NCBI RefSeq assembly: GCF_040529335.1
Contig: NZ_CP159534.1
Coordinates: 1,674,001-1,738,000, forward strand
From: Streptomyces sp. HUAS MG91
GTDB taxonomy: Bacteria; Actinomycetota; Actinomycetes; Streptomycetales; Streptomycetaceae
Reading direction: 5' to 3'
Length of the DNA stretch: 64,000 nt
Each line of letters begins with the position of its first letter. The first letter of the stretch is position 1. The notes below the pieces were generated by a model that was given only the letters and a program-made list of their open reading frames with translations, did not search any database and was not told the DNA's origin. The translations under genes were made by a program, and so were the position numbers. Below are positions 1 through 8,146 of this stretch, piece by piece.

Positions 1-1
1 C

Positions 2-889
2 GCGCTCGCGGTCGATCTCCTGGTCGTCCTGGACGCGCCGCAGCTGGACGTGGACGCGGCCGCGATGCTCGTGGAGCTGCTGGCCGACGGCACCTGTCTG
101 GTGCTCAGCGGTGATCCGGGAGTGCTCTGGTCGGCGGGGCCCGGGCGGGTCTTCGCGGATCTGCTGGCCGCCGGGATCTGCCCGCGCCCGGCCTCCCGGA
201 CGCCGGACTTCGGGCCGATCGGCGAGCTGGTCTCGGGCATCGGCATCGGTGAGCTGAACCAGGTGGAGGCGCCCGGCAAGGAGGTCGTGATCGTGCCGGT
301 GCGGGACGGCGCCGAGGCGGTCCACCGCACCGTGCAGCTCGTCGCCGACTCGGTGCCGCGGGCCATCGGGGTGCCCGCCGAGGAGACCCAGGTGATCACT
401 CCGGGACATGCGGGCGCGGCGGGGACGCGGGCGCTGAACGCGGCGCTGAAGGAGCGGCTGAATCCGGGGCCCGGGCGGTTCGGGGGGTTCGACCCCGGGG
501 ACCGGGTCGTGCAGGTCACCGGTCCGGGGCGGATCAGGCCCGGGCGGGTGGTCGGGGCCGATGCCGAGGGGCTGCGGCTCGTGTGTGACGGGGAGCCCGT
601 GCTCGTACCGAAGGAGCAGGTGGAGCGGGCTGTGCGGCACGGGTGGGCGGTGACCGGGCACCAGGCCGCGGGGCTGCGGTGGGGGGCCGCGGTCGTGGTG
701 CTGCCCGGGGACGCGGCGGCGGGTTTGAGCCGGCCCTGGGTGTACACGGCGTTCGGGCGCGGGGAGCGGCATCTGTCCGTGGTGCACGGGGTGGATGCCG
801 CGTTGGCCCGGGCCGTCGCGGAGGTCGCGGGCAAGCCGCGGACGACCCGGTTGCAGCGGTTGGTCCGGGCGCAGGTGCCGGGCGCTTAG
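2..889 (+). CDS. RecD-like superfamily I helicase, C-terminal part (5'-truncated by window edge)
   Basis: The reading frame is open from the first bases, so the gene starts before the window; at least 295 residues are present. The first visible residues (hydrophobic strand then LDAPQLD) look like a Walker B strand. Later parts follow the RecD2 pattern: a PGHAGAAGTRALNAAL stretch where RecD proteins have the MHRGPAG-type motif IV, a GDRVVQVTG segment, and a C-terminal end (RPWVYTAFGRGERHLSVV) matching the last helicase motif. The usual TVHKSQGSE-type motif is degenerate (VTGHQAAGLRWG), so helicase activity is uncertain. It is followed by a strong hairpin terminator. The family call rests on remembered motif order; the missing N-terminus with the P-loop would settle it. 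Confidence 0.6.
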   Translation, partial: ALAVDLLVVLDAPQLDVDAAAMLVELLADGTCLVLSGDPGVLWSAGPGRVFADLLAAGICPRPASRTPDFGPIGELVSGIGIGELNQVEAPGKEVVIVPVRDGAEAVHRTVQLVADSVPRAIGVPAEETQVITPGHAGAAGTRALNAALKERLNPGPGRFGGFDPGDRVVQVTGPGRIRPGRVVGADAEGLRLVCDGEPVLVPKEQVERAVRHGWAVTGHQAAGLRWGAAVVVLPGDAAAGLSRPWVYTAFGRGERHLSVVHGVDAALARAVAEVAGKPRTTRLQRLVRAQVPGA

Positions 890-895
890 CGCGGG

Positions 896-940
896 CCGCG
901 GCGGGGCGGGCGTCTCCCGGGAGCGCTCGCCCCGCCGCGG
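896..940 (+). terminator. Rho-independent type terminator hairpin
   Basis: A perfect 13-bp GC stem (896-908 with 928-940) encloses a smaller self-complementary segment. It lies 7 bp after the stop codon of the helicase gene and most likely ends that transcript. There is no T-run, which is normal for Streptomyces terminators. Confidence 0.6.
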
Positions 941-1073
941 GTGTCCGCTCCGGGCCGCGGTGCCCGCCGATCGAGGCGCCTGCCCCGCGCCGGGGTGCCG
1001 CCTTGCCCACCCTGCCGCCCCAGGCTGCAGACTGCCCAAGGCGGGGCGGGTGTCAGCCGGGGCGGCGGGGGTG

Positions 1074-1733
1074 TCAGTGGTCGGCGTCTTCCAAGGGTTC
1101 TGCGGTGACGGTGTCGTCGTCGGGGTCGAGTTCGTCGTCGAAGACCGAGCTGACGTCGAAGCGGCAGACCACCCGCTGCGGATCCGCCTGGTCGAACGGG
1201 GCCTCCAGCCACTCCCCCGGCTCGGCCGGCTCGTCGGCGGCCGCGACCCAGAGCGTCGAGTCGCCCTCCTCCAGACCGAACTCCTTGTGCCGGGAGGCGA
1301 TCTCGTCCGGCTCGAACTCTCCGAAGAGCACGCCGAGCGCGGCATGGACACTGCCGCCCGCGCTGTCCGGATCGGGACCCGCCTCGAGGTCGGCGACCCG
1401 GCCCGCCTGGGCGAGAAGACGCTGCGGCTCGACCACGGCGTAGTCGCGTCGGATCAGCACGCTCAGCGCGTTCGGCTCCTCCGGTCCGGTGTACGGCGGC
1501 AGCGAGTCGTCGCCGCTGGGGATCTCGAAGGGGGTGACCTCGTCGTAGCGGTCGTAGAGGAGTTCGTCGTACTCCTCGGCCGCGACGGCGAGCTCGTTGA
1601 ACGCTTCGTAGACGGCCGGGTCGTCCTCTCCCGACCTGCGCTCGACAGCCGCCAGGTGACGGTCGAGCGCAGCCTTGACCGCCTCTGCGGCGGTGCGTAC
1701 CTCGGCAGCGGTGGGCTGCGCAGCATCAGACAT
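1074..1733 (-). CDS. acidic conserved hypothetical protein
   Basis: A 219-residue protein, strongly acidic, ending in a run rich in Asp and Glu (VFDDELDPDDDTVTAEPLED). I see no signal peptide, membrane segment or catalytic motif. The N-terminal half is helical and charged, with an EEYDELLYDRYDEV segment; the C-terminal half looks like a compact alpha/beta domain. I chose the ATG at 1733 (MSDAAQP) because an upstream in-frame start at 1772 would overlap the promoter region shared with the divergent small gene at 1781. The pattern is familiar from Streptomyces genomes as a conserved protein of unknown function, but I do not recognise a family. No function is proposed. Confidence 0.7.
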   Translation of the reverse strand: MSDAAQPTAAEVRTAAEAVKAALDRHLAAVERRSGEDDPAVYEAFNELAVAAEEYDELLYDRYDEVTPFEIPSGDDSLPPYTGPEEPNALSVLIRRDYAVVEPQRLLAQAGRVADLEAGPDPDSAGGSVHAALGVLFGEFEPDEIASRHKEFGLEEGDSTLWVAAADEPAEPGEWLEAPFDQADPQRVVCRFDVSSVFDDELDPDDDTVTAEPLEDADH

Positions 1734-1780
1734 AGTGCAGACGCTATCCGTACCGGGCCCGTGCCCGCACAATAGATGCG

Positions 1781-1969
1781 ATGCCGGAATACGAATTTGT
1801 CGACGTGTACGTGCCGCGCGGGGTCTCCCGCAAGGATGCGACGCGCCTGCTGACGGACCATGCAGAGTACGGACACTGGGAGTTGGACCGATTGAGCCTG
1901 CACCGCGACGGCAGTCGCCGGGTGCGTCTGCGGCGGCGGATCATCCGCCAGGTGCGGGCCACATGGTGA
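1781..1969 (+). CDS. DUF5703-type small basic protein
   Basis: A 62-residue protein beginning MPEYEFVDVYVPRG and ending in an Arg-rich stretch (VRLRRRIIRQVRATW). I recognise the start and overall length as the actinobacterial DUF5703 family, whose function is unknown. The high Arg content suggests nucleic-acid or membrane-surface contact, which is inference only. It is transcribed away from the acidic protein across a gap of about 47 bp, so the two share a promoter region, and it is followed by a 16-bp stem terminator. Confidence 0.75.
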   Translation: MPEYEFVDVYVPRGVSRKDATRLLTDHAEYGHWELDRLSLHRDGSRRVRLRRRIIRQVRATW

Positions 1970-1996
1970 CCTGATCCCGACGGGTCCCGGCCGAAA

Positions 1997-2032
1997 ACGG
2001 AGCGGGCCCCGCCGATGCGGGGCCCGCTCCGT
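1997..2032. terminator. bidirectional terminator
   Basis: A perfect 16-bp stem (1997-2012 with 2017-2032) with a 4-nt loop lies between convergent genes: the DUF5703 gene ending at 1969 and the long chaplin ending at 2060. It can serve both strands. Confidence 0.8.
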
Positions 2033-2059
2033 GGCCGCTGCCTGCCCTGTGGAAAGGCT

Positions 2060-2809
2060 CTAGGCGCCGGTCCGGGACCGGCGGTAGAGCACCGCGCCGC
2101 CGAGCAGCGCGCCCGCGGCGAGGGCGCCCGTCGCGCCGACGGGCAGCGAGCTGCCGGTCATGGCGAGCTGGGATTCGGCCTTGGGCTGGGCGACGCTCTG
2201 CGTCTCCGGCTGGTTGGGCCTGCTCGCGGTCGGGTGCAGCGCCCGCGTCACGGGCTTGACGGCCTCACCCGGCGTACCCGGCTTGCCCGGGTGGTGGGGC
2301 TGCCCGGGGGTGGTCGGCGGCGTGGACGGCGGCGTCGCCTGCTCACCGCCCGGGTTGGCGCAGTCGTCGCCCGTGGTGGGGTTGCCGACCGAGACGATTC
2401 CGATGGAGTTCCCGCACACGTTGACCGGCACTTCCACCGGTACCTCGACGTGGTTGCCCGAGCCGATGCCCGGCGAGCCACCGGTGTGGCCGCCGGCGTG
2501 CGACCCGCCGCCGGGCGGCTGGTGGTGGCCGCCGCCGCTCTCGCCGCCGTAGCCGCTGTCGTGGGAGGTGTGGTTGGCGCACTTGTTGCCCATCGCCGGG
2601 TTGAGCAGCCCGATGACGTTCACGGTGTTGCCGCAGACGTTGACCGGGACCTCGACCGGCACCTGCACATTGTTGCCGGAGGCGACGCCGGGCGAGCCCG
2701 ACGCGCTTCCGTTCGCACCCGAGTCGGCGTGCGCGTAGCCGCCGGTGACGGCGAGCACGCCGGTCGCGGCCGCCACGATGGTCAGGCCCTTGCGCGTGAC
2801 CTGTCGCAT
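2060..2809 (-). CDS. chpC: long chaplin with two chaplin domains and sortase signal
   Basis: A 249-residue secreted protein. A Sec signal peptide covers about residues 1-28 (cut after AHA). Chaplin domain 1 covers about 29-79 with its paired cysteines at 59 and 77 (VCGNTVNVIGLLNP). A Gly/His/Pro-rich linker follows, then chaplin domain 2 at about 108-152 with cysteines at 132 and 150. The C-terminus is a sorting signal: LAMTG at 215-219, a hydrophobic helix and a YRRSR tail. Long chaplins are anchored to peptidoglycan by sortase and help build the hydrophobic sheath of aerial hyphae. Start ATG 2809 is chosen because an AGGGAAA ribosome site lies just upstream and the signal peptide follows at once; 40 extra in-frame upstream codons are not chaplin-like. 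The symbol chpC is by analogy with the chpC-chpH pair of S. coelicolor; chpA or chpB orthology is not excluded. Confidence 0.9.
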   Translation of the reverse strand: MRQVTRKGLTIVAAATGVLAVTGGYAHADSGANGSASGSPGVASGNNVQVPVEVPVNVCGNTVNVIGLLNPAMGNKCANHTSHDSGYGGESGGGHHQPPGGGSHAGGHTGGSPGIGSGNHVEVPVEVPVNVCGNSIGIVSVGNPTTGDDCANPGGEQATPPSTPPTTPGQPHHPGKPGTPGEAVKPVTRALHPTASRPNQPETQSVAQPKAESQLAMTGSSLPVGATGALAAGALLGGAVLYRRSRTGA

Positions 2810-2900
2810 AGGTTTCCCTGCCTTAGCACTCTCAGCGCTCGAAGCACTGCACTTCACCTGAGTGGGCCGGGGAACTGATGTGCCCCGGGTCCCCGAATGC

Positions 2901-2943
2901 CCGTCGGCCCCGGAGTGCATGGCGCGCACTCCGGGGCCGACGG
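2901..2943 (-). terminator. terminator between chpH and the long chaplin
   Basis: A perfect 18-bp stem (2901-2918 with 2926-2943) and 7-nt loop sit 33 bp downstream of the chpH stop codon. It implies that the two chaplins are separate transcription units and that the long chaplin has its own promoter in 2810-2900. Confidence 0.8.
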
Positions 2944-2976
2944 ACTCAGACCCTCAAGGGGTGAGGCTCAACAACG

Positions 2977-3210
2977 TCAGCTGTTGACGCAGGTGTTGCC
3001 GAAGGCGGGGTTCAGCAGCCCGATCACGGAGACCGTGTTGCCGCAGACGTTCACCGGAATGTGGATGGGCGCCTGGATGACGTTGCCCGAGAGCACGCCG
3101 GGGGAGTGCACGGCAGCACCCTGGGCACCGGAGTCGGCGACGGCCATGCCCGCACCCGCGAGAACGAGACCACCAGTGGCAGCCGCAGCAGCGACGACCT
3201 TCTTGATCAT
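2977..3210 (-). CDS. chpH: short chaplin (ChpH type)
   Basis: A 77-residue secreted protein: signal peptide about residues 1-25 (cut after AVA), mature chaplin domain of 52 residues with cysteines 56 and 74 forming the conserved disulfide, and the VCGNTVSVIGLLNPAFGN core. There is no sorting signal, so it is released and assembles into amyloid-like rodlets at the air interface, heterologously with the anchored long chaplins. A very strong AAGGAGG ribosome site lies directly upstream of ATG 3210, consistent with an abundant surface protein. ChpH is one of the short chaplins kept in most streptomycetes and is also linked to surfactant function before aerial growth. Confidence 0.93.
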   Translation of the reverse strand: MIKKVVAAAAATGGLVLAGAGMAVADSGAQGAAVHSPGVLSGNVIQAPIHIPVNVCGNTVSVIGLLNPAFGNTCVNS

Positions 3211-3374
3211 TATTCCTCCTTGTTGGCAATGCAGTCCCAGCCGCGGACTGCACTCCCTGTAACGAGGAGAAAGTGATGGGGCTACGAGCCTATGGTTCCT
3301 TTCACTCTTTTCAGCCCAGTACGCACGAACGGCCGAATTACCGGGCTGTCGCCAGGTTGACGCCGCCGGTCGGC

Positions 3375-4700
3375 TCAGGACGCGTCGATGAAGCGGTCGA
3401 GCACCCGCACACCGAACTTCAGGCCGTCCACCGGGACGCGCTCGTCGACACCGTGGAACATGCCGGCGAAGTCCAGCTCGGGCGGCAGCTGCAGCGGGGC
3501 GAAGCCGAAGTTGCGGATGCCCAGCTCGACGAAGGACTTGGCGTCGGTGCCGCCGGAGAGCATGTACGGGATGGCCTTGCCGATCGGGTCCTCGGCGGCG
3601 ATCGAGGTCTGCATGGCCTCGACGAGCGCGCCGTCGAAGGTGGTCTCGACGGCCTTGTCGGCGTGCACGTCCTCGCGCCGGACGTTCGGGCCGAGGAGCC
3701 GGTCGAGGTCGGCGAGGAACTCGTCCTCGTACCCCGGCAGGAAGCGCCCGTCGACGTGCGCGGTCGCCTCGCCGGGGATGACGTTGACCTTGTACCCGGC
3801 GCCGAGCTGCGTCGGGTTCGCGGTGTTGCTCAGGGTCGCGCCGATCAGCTTGGCGATGCCGCCCAGCTTGGCGATCGTCTCCTGCATGTCCTCGGGGTCG
3901 AGCTCGGTGCCGAGCGCGTCGCCGAGTTCGTCGAGGAAGTGGCGCAGCGTCTTGGTGACGCGGACCGGGAACTGGTGGCGGCCGAGCCGGGCGACGGCCT
4001 CGGACAGCTCGGTGATGGCGTTGTCCCGGTGGATCATCGAGCCGTGCCCGGCGGTGCCGGCCACGCTCAGCTTCATCCAGTGCATGCCCTTCTCGGCGGT
4101 CTGGATGAGGTAGAGCCGGCGCTGCTCGTTAACGGTGAAGGAGAAGCCGCCGACCTCGCTGATCGCCTCGGTGACGCCGTCGAAGAGGTCCCGGTGGTTG
4201 TCGACGAGGTGGCGCGCGCCCCAGGTGCCGCCGGCCTCCTCGTCGGCGAGGAAGGCGAGGACGATGTCGCGCGGGGGCTTGCGGCCGGTGCGCAGCCGGT
4301 CGCGGACGACCGCGAGGGTCATCGCGTCCATGTCCTTCATGTCGACGGCGCCGCGGCCCCACACGCACCCGTCGGCGATCTCGCCGGAGAAGGGGTGGTG
4401 GGTCCAGTCCGCGGCGTTGGCCGGGACGACGTCGGTGTGGCCGTGGATGAGGAGCGCGGGCCGCGACGGGTCCTCGCCCTCGATACGGGCCACGGTGGAG
4501 GCGCGGCCGGGGTGCGACTCGAAGATCTTCGGTTCGAGGCCCACTTCGGCGAGCTTCTCCGCGACCCACTCGGCGGCCTTGCGCTCGCCGGGGCCCGAGT
4601 GGTCGCCGTAGTTGCTGGTGTCGATCTGGATCAGTTCGCGGCAGAGGTCGACGACCTCGTCCTGTCCGGAGACCGCCCTGCCCGTGCTCGGCTCGCTCAC
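3375..4700 (-). CDS. M20 family zinc peptidase
   Basis: A 441-residue cytoplasmic metallopeptidase of the ArgE/DapE/CPG2 (M20) clan. Visible metal and catalytic residues are His88 and Asp90 in HGHTDVVPAN, Asp120 in GRGAVDMKDMDA, the Glu154-Glu155 pair in ADEEAGG, and His416 in MFHGVDERV near the C-terminus; the lid/dimerisation domain lies between about 200 and 320. Members cleave acyl-amino acids or small peptides; the exact substrate cannot be read from sequence. I chose GTG 4700 because an AGAGGA ribosome site precedes it; the extra 23 upstream codons are Arg-rich and not family-like. The gene is monocistronic, between chpH and the tRNA gene. Confidence 0.9.
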   Translation of the reverse strand: MSEPSTGRAVSGQDEVVDLCRELIQIDTSNYGDHSGPGERKAAEWVAEKLAEVGLEPKIFESHPGRASTVARIEGEDPSRPALLIHGHTDVVPANAADWTHHPFSGEIADGCVWGRGAVDMKDMDAMTLAVVRDRLRTGRKPPRDIVLAFLADEEAGGTWGARHLVDNHRDLFDGVTEAISEVGGFSFTVNEQRRLYLIQTAEKGMHWMKLSVAGTAGHGSMIHRDNAITELSEAVARLGRHQFPVRVTKTLRHFLDELGDALGTELDPEDMQETIAKLGGIAKLIGATLSNTANPTQLGAGYKVNVIPGEATAHVDGRFLPGYEDEFLADLDRLLGPNVRREDVHADKAVETTFDGALVEAMQTSIAAEDPIGKAIPYMLSGGTDAKSFVELGIRNFGFAPLQLPPELDFAGMFHGVDERVPVDGLKFGVRVLDRFIDAS

Positions 4701-4896
4701 GCTTGTTCCTCTCTTCCTGGGATCCCTCTCATCCTCTCTCCCCCGGCGTCGGGACCCAAGGGCGGGCACCGCTCGTCACGTGCCGTTCACAGGGGAAGCG
4801 CCGAGGTGGGGGTGTGATCGGGGCACTCCGAAACCCTGGTAATGTTCTCTGTGTCGCCGCGGGGAAGCCCCTCGCACACAAGGCGGCAGACACCTT

Positions 4897-4984
4897 GTCC
4901 GGGTGGCGGAATGGCAGACGCGCTAGCTTGAGGTGCTAGTGCCCTTTATCGGGCGTGGGGGTTCAAGTCCCCCCTCGGACACCA
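4897..4984 (+). tRNA. tRNA-Leu (anticodon GAG)
   Basis: The cloverleaf can be drawn by eye. The acceptor stem GTCCGGG pairs with CTCGGAC (one G-U). The anticodon stem CTAGC/GCTAG encloses loop TTGAGGT, giving anticodon GAG, which reads CTC and CTT. A long variable arm typical of tRNA-Leu and a T arm with GTTCAAG follow. The CCA end is encoded (4982-4984). The accessory block starts immediately downstream, so the tRNA gene is a plausible integration landmark. Confidence 0.95.
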
Positions 4985-5023
4985 CAGGGACGTTCACGAG
5001 ATCGTCCCGAAGCGTTCACGAAT

Positions 5024-5052
5024 TACCGGTCGAGTCATGTGACTCACCGGTA
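5024..5052. other. inverted repeat just downstream of tRNA-Leu
   Basis: TACCGGT and ACCGGTA arms, extended inward by GAGTCA/TGACTC with one unpaired base, form a hairpin 40 bp after the tRNA. It may be the tRNA terminator or a remnant of an element end. Nothing else in 4985-5149 looks coding. Confidence 0.4.
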
Positions 5053-5149
5053 TTTCGTCGTTTCTGGGGCCCCAAGCCTCGTGATCGGCTCGATGAGGGG
5101 GTGAGGCGGTGGCGGTCCAGGTACTGCGCCTCTCACCTGCGGAAACAGG

Positions 5150-5190
5150 ACATGCCTGCGCGACGGCTGGTAGCCGTGGCGCAGGCATGT
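5150..5190. terminator. strong hairpin at the end of the transposase-like gene
   Basis: Left arm ACATGCCTGCGC (5150-5161) pairs with 5179-5190, and an inner 6-bp stem (5163-5168 with 5172-5177) continues the helix across one mismatch, leaving a 3-nt loop. It lies 36 bp past the stop codon of the leftward transposase-like gene. It is most simply that gene's terminator, though it could instead mark the element end. Confidence 0.55.
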
Positions 5191-5225
5191 GGGGTTTTCA
5201 GGGGGTGGAGCGCGGCGGAGGCGTG

Positions 5226-7124
5226 TCACTCGCGTGGCGGAGGCTCGACCTGCTCAGTCGGAAGCGGTCGCGCCTGAGGCGAGTCGGAGGACTCACCGGG
5301 TTGGGTTGCGGCGCTCTGCGTGCTGGCTTTGCGGGGCTGGATGCCCTGGTCGCGGAGGAACCGTCGGATGGCTCTGAGGTTCGCCACGAAGATGATGACG
5401 GCATTGAGCAGGGTCTGTGCGACGCGTCCGTGCGGCAGGCGGAGCTGGGGATTGTCGATGCTATCGAGGGCGGACTTCTTGAGGTTGCCGTTGCCGCCCT
5501 CGTTCTGACTGCGCAGTCCGGACCAGGCTTCCTGCCACAGAGGGGTGAACAGGGGGTATTTCTGCCGCCACTTAGCCAACACGGTGCCCGGGACGGTGAT
5601 GCTCTTCCCCCTGCAGATGTCGGGGTAGACGGGGCTGTCCCGCTTGGGCCTGGGGATGGTGGGCAGGGCTGCCGGGGTACGGACAGTGGGGGCGTCGAGG
5701 TCGACGACGGTAGATGGGCGTGGCTGGGGCCGGCGGTAGCAGGTGACCGTGGCGTGCGGCCCGAGGGCGGGGCACTGTCGACGCTGGTCCCCAGCGGGCC
5801 CGTATTCCTTGATCTTGGTCTGGTAGTCCTTCCGGGACTGGATCAGGTCGAGTGCGTGGGCGCGGTCCTCGTCAGTGCGGCTGTCGATGTATGTGGCGCC
5901 TGCAGTGACGAGCGGGGTGGGCATGAGCGGGCAGTAGAACTCGCCGCCGACCAGCTGCATGCCGCGGAACTCTCCCTGCCGGTCGACCTTGTCGTCGTTG
6001 TAGTGCTTCACCGAGTTGAGGCCGAGTTTGAGCAGCTGCAGATGCAGGTTGTGAGGCTTGGCCTGGGTGATGCCCCGGTCGGCGCAGAACAGGTCTTTGA
6101 CCAGGCCTCGTTCGAAGGCCGGCTGGATGGCGCGCAGGGCGGCCGGGCCGGGTTCGGTGCCCGGGGTGTGAAGGATCATGCCGAGGCAGACCGCGGGGTA
6201 GGCGCCAGCGAGGTCGCCATGGCCATGGCCTGGGAAAGCGGCCATCATGGCGTAGCGGAACTCTCTCTTCTCCGGCGCCTTGGCCTTCTTCTCCCGTGCA
6301 GACTTGGTCTTGCGAGGCACTGGCTTGCTTGCCGTGCCGCGCCGGGTGCCAGTGTTCGTGGAGGCCGCAGCTTTGCCGCTGGGCGACTTCTTCTGCGTTC
6401 CTCCCTTCACGTACATCCCGGCGGTGATCTCAAGCGAGGCCCGGTCCTGGTGGTAGTCCGGCTCTTTGCCCCAGACCGGAACCGGAGTGTCGTCGACCGC
6501 GATGTGGCCAGGCCACTGAGCGAAGTCGCCGCGCCGGTAGGAAGCCATCACCGGAGCGAGGATCAGATCCTGGGCGATGGCCTCCAGGTTGCGCACGGTG
6601 TCCTGGTTGTCGCGGGCATTCCACTTCCGGCGGATCTTCTTGGCCTCGCTGAGCGACAGCCTCTTGCGGCGGTCGTGCGGTGCAGGGTCGAGGCGCCGGG
6701 TCATCGAGGCCCAGGACCGGTAGACGCGCTTCGACGTCGCGTACTGGTGGTGCGCGACGCTGTCGATTTCTTCTCGGGTTGCGCCCTCGCGGACGTGCAG
6801 GTCGACGTCGGGGACGTCAAGGAGGGCTTTGGACCCTGGAGACAAGGCGAAGAAGAGCGTCTCCCATGCGTCGTTGATGTTCGCGCTCTTGCCCATGTAC
6901 TGCGACAGGATCAGGCCGATCAGCACTGTGCGGAACTGGAAGCCCTTCGGGCCTGGCCGGTGCTCGTTGGAGGGAAGGCGTTCCAGTACTCCGCTGTGGC
7001 GCACGAGGTCGAAGACCTGCCTCACAACGCGGTCGCTGAGGGTACGGCCGGGGGCCTGCGGTGCAGGGCGTAAAGCGAGGCCGGTACGCCGGCAGGGTTT
7101 GTCTTCCGGGTTCTTCCTGCTCAT
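5226..7124 (-). CDS. DDE transposase-like protein
   Basis: A 632-residue protein with a spaced acidic triad typical of RNase-H-fold transposases: Asp211 in IAVDDTPVPVW, Asp349 in LFCADRG, and Glu542 in SQNEGGNGNLKK, the last matching the R/QNE-G-N-LK helix of DDE enzymes. Residues about 241-290 are a basic low-complexity insertion. Four cysteines between the second Asp and the Glu (398, 451, 462, 504) could form a zinc knuckle, as in some DDE families. I see no clear terminal inverted repeats, so it may not be a simple insertion sequence. Its ATG overlaps the stop codon of the upstream recombinase-like gene by 4 bp, indicating translational coupling and a joint function. The exact IS family is not recognised. 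Confidence 0.65.
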   Translation of the reverse strand: MSRKNPEDKPCRRTGLALRPAPQAPGRTLSDRVVRQVFDLVRHSGVLERLPSNEHRPGPKGFQFRTVLIGLILSQYMGKSANINDAWETLFFALSPGSKALLDVPDVDLHVREGATREEIDSVAHHQYATSKRVYRSWASMTRRLDPAPHDRRKRLSLSEAKKIRRKWNARDNQDTVRNLEAIAQDLILAPVMASYRRGDFAQWPGHIAVDDTPVPVWGKEPDYHQDRASLEITAGMYVKGGTQKKSPSGKAAASTNTGTRRGTASKPVPRKTKSAREKKAKAPEKREFRYAMMAAFPGHGHGDLAGAYPAVCLGMILHTPGTEPGPAALRAIQPAFERGLVKDLFCADRGITQAKPHNLHLQLLKLGLNSVKHYNDDKVDRQGEFRGMQLVGGEFYCPLMPTPLVTAGATYIDSRTDEDRAHALDLIQSRKDYQTKIKEYGPAGDQRRQCPALGPHATVTCYRRPQPRPSTVVDLDAPTVRTPAALPTIPRPKRDSPVYPDICRGKSITVPGTVLAKWRQKYPLFTPLWQEAWSGLRSQNEGGNGNLKKSALDSIDNPQLRLPHGRVAQTLLNAVIIFVANLRAIRRFLRDQGIQPRKASTQSAATQPGESSDSPQARPLPTEQVEPPPRE

Positions 7125-8056
7125 GCCGCCGCCCCCCGCAACAGATCGGATGCCTCCGCTTCGGGCACGTCGTGGAGGAAGACGAGGTAGCGCGAGAGGC
7201 TGTGCAGGGTCCCGAGTCCGGACGCTTTGAGGATCACCTTCAGCGGAATACCTGCATTCAGCAGATCGACGAGCCAGGTCGTGCGCAGCCGCTGGGTCTG
7301 CAGCACTGCACCGTCACAACGGCCGATGATCCGCGGGTACCTGGCCAGCCAGTCCGATGCGATGTGCTTGCTGGTGCGGTCCTGCCAGTCCGGCCGGAAG
7401 GCGTACGCGTCTGCCGGGATGTGGGCGGCTTCCGCCAGCAAAAGTTCCTCGTAGGCGTACCGGCATACGACAGTGCGCGGACGGCGCCCGTGCACCTTCA
7501 CCAGTGCCCGGCCGGTAGGGCCCGCCAGGATGTCCCGCCCCTGAACGTACACAAGATCCTCAACGGCGAGCCCGCAACCGACGCCGAGACAGAACAGCAG
7601 GCAGGCGTTGCGCCGTTGGGCCGAGGTGGGCAGGCTCTGCGCCCAGATCAGCCAGTAGGCGATTTCCGCTGGCGGGTAGGGGGCTACTGGGGCGGCGGTG
7701 GCCTTCAGCCGGATCGGCGGATGCTGTCCGAGCTGGTCCAACAAGAGCGCTTCGGAGGCCCGGCGCAGCTGGCTGCTGCAGGTTCGGCGGCTGTTGGCGG
7801 CCATGTCGCGGCAGCCGACGAGGATGAAGCGTTCGACGGTGCTCTGGTCAAGGATCACCGAGGGGTCGAGCGGGAGGCCCTGGGCCTCGACCCAGGCGAC
7901 CAGCCGTGCGAGCGGCGTCATGACCACGTCTGGGCCGTAGGGCCCCGCTGCGACGGCCATGAATCCCAGCGAGCGGACGACCGGAGCGATGCGGCGCCAC
8001 TGGGCGGGTGGCACCGTCTCCGCCTTCGGTGTGTAGGCCACCAGGCGATTCGACAC
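7121..8056 (-). CDS. degenerate tyrosine-recombinase-like protein
   Basis: A 311-residue protein whose C-terminal half follows the tyrosine recombinase fold: a helical CLGVGCGLAVEDLVYV segment (box I), RLRTTWLVDLLNAGIPLKVI (box II) and SLSRYL with Tyr290 as the expected nucleophile. Key residues are missing: box-I Arg is Ala164, the box-II His of HxLR is Gln, and the GH pair before the Tyr is GL; box-II Arg258 and Tyr290 remain. It may therefore be a partner or DNA-binding subunit rather than a competent integrase. I chose GTG 8056 because a perfect GGAGG site precedes it; a longer frame upstream would run through the divergent regulator and its operator. It is coupled to the DDE-like gene. 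Confidence 0.6.
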   Translation of the reverse strand: MSNRLVAYTPKAETVPPAQWRRIAPVVRSLGFMAVAAGPYGPDVVMTPLARLVAWVEAQGLPLDPSVILDQSTVERFILVGCRDMAANSRRTCSSQLRRASEALLLDQLGQHPPIRLKATAAPVAPYPPAEIAYWLIWAQSLPTSAQRRNACLLFCLGVGCGLAVEDLVYVQGRDILAGPTGRALVKVHGRRPRTVVCRYAYEELLLAEAAHIPADAYAFRPDWQDRTSKHIASDWLARYPRIIGRCDGAVLQTQRLRTTWLVDLLNAGIPLKVILKASGLGTLHSLSRYLVFLHDVPEAEASDLLRGAAA

Positions 8057-8086
8057 AGCGACCTCCAGGCGCAAGGCCCATGACAG

Positions 8087-8106
8087 GTGGCCGGTTAACC
8101 GGCCAC
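8087..8106. promoter_or_regulatory. 20-bp perfect palindrome in a divergent promoter
   Basis: GTGGCCGGTTAACCGGCCAC is fully self-complementary and lies 31 bp upstream of the recombinase-like start (8056, leftward) and 41 bp upstream of the XRE gene start (8147, rightward). Its position suggests an operator for the adjacent XRE regulator. A copy with 18 of 20 identical bases lies at 10793-10812. Confidence 0.65.
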
Positions 8107-8146
8107 TGGTGTCAGTGTCGATCACGATCTGAAGGAACGCATCTTT

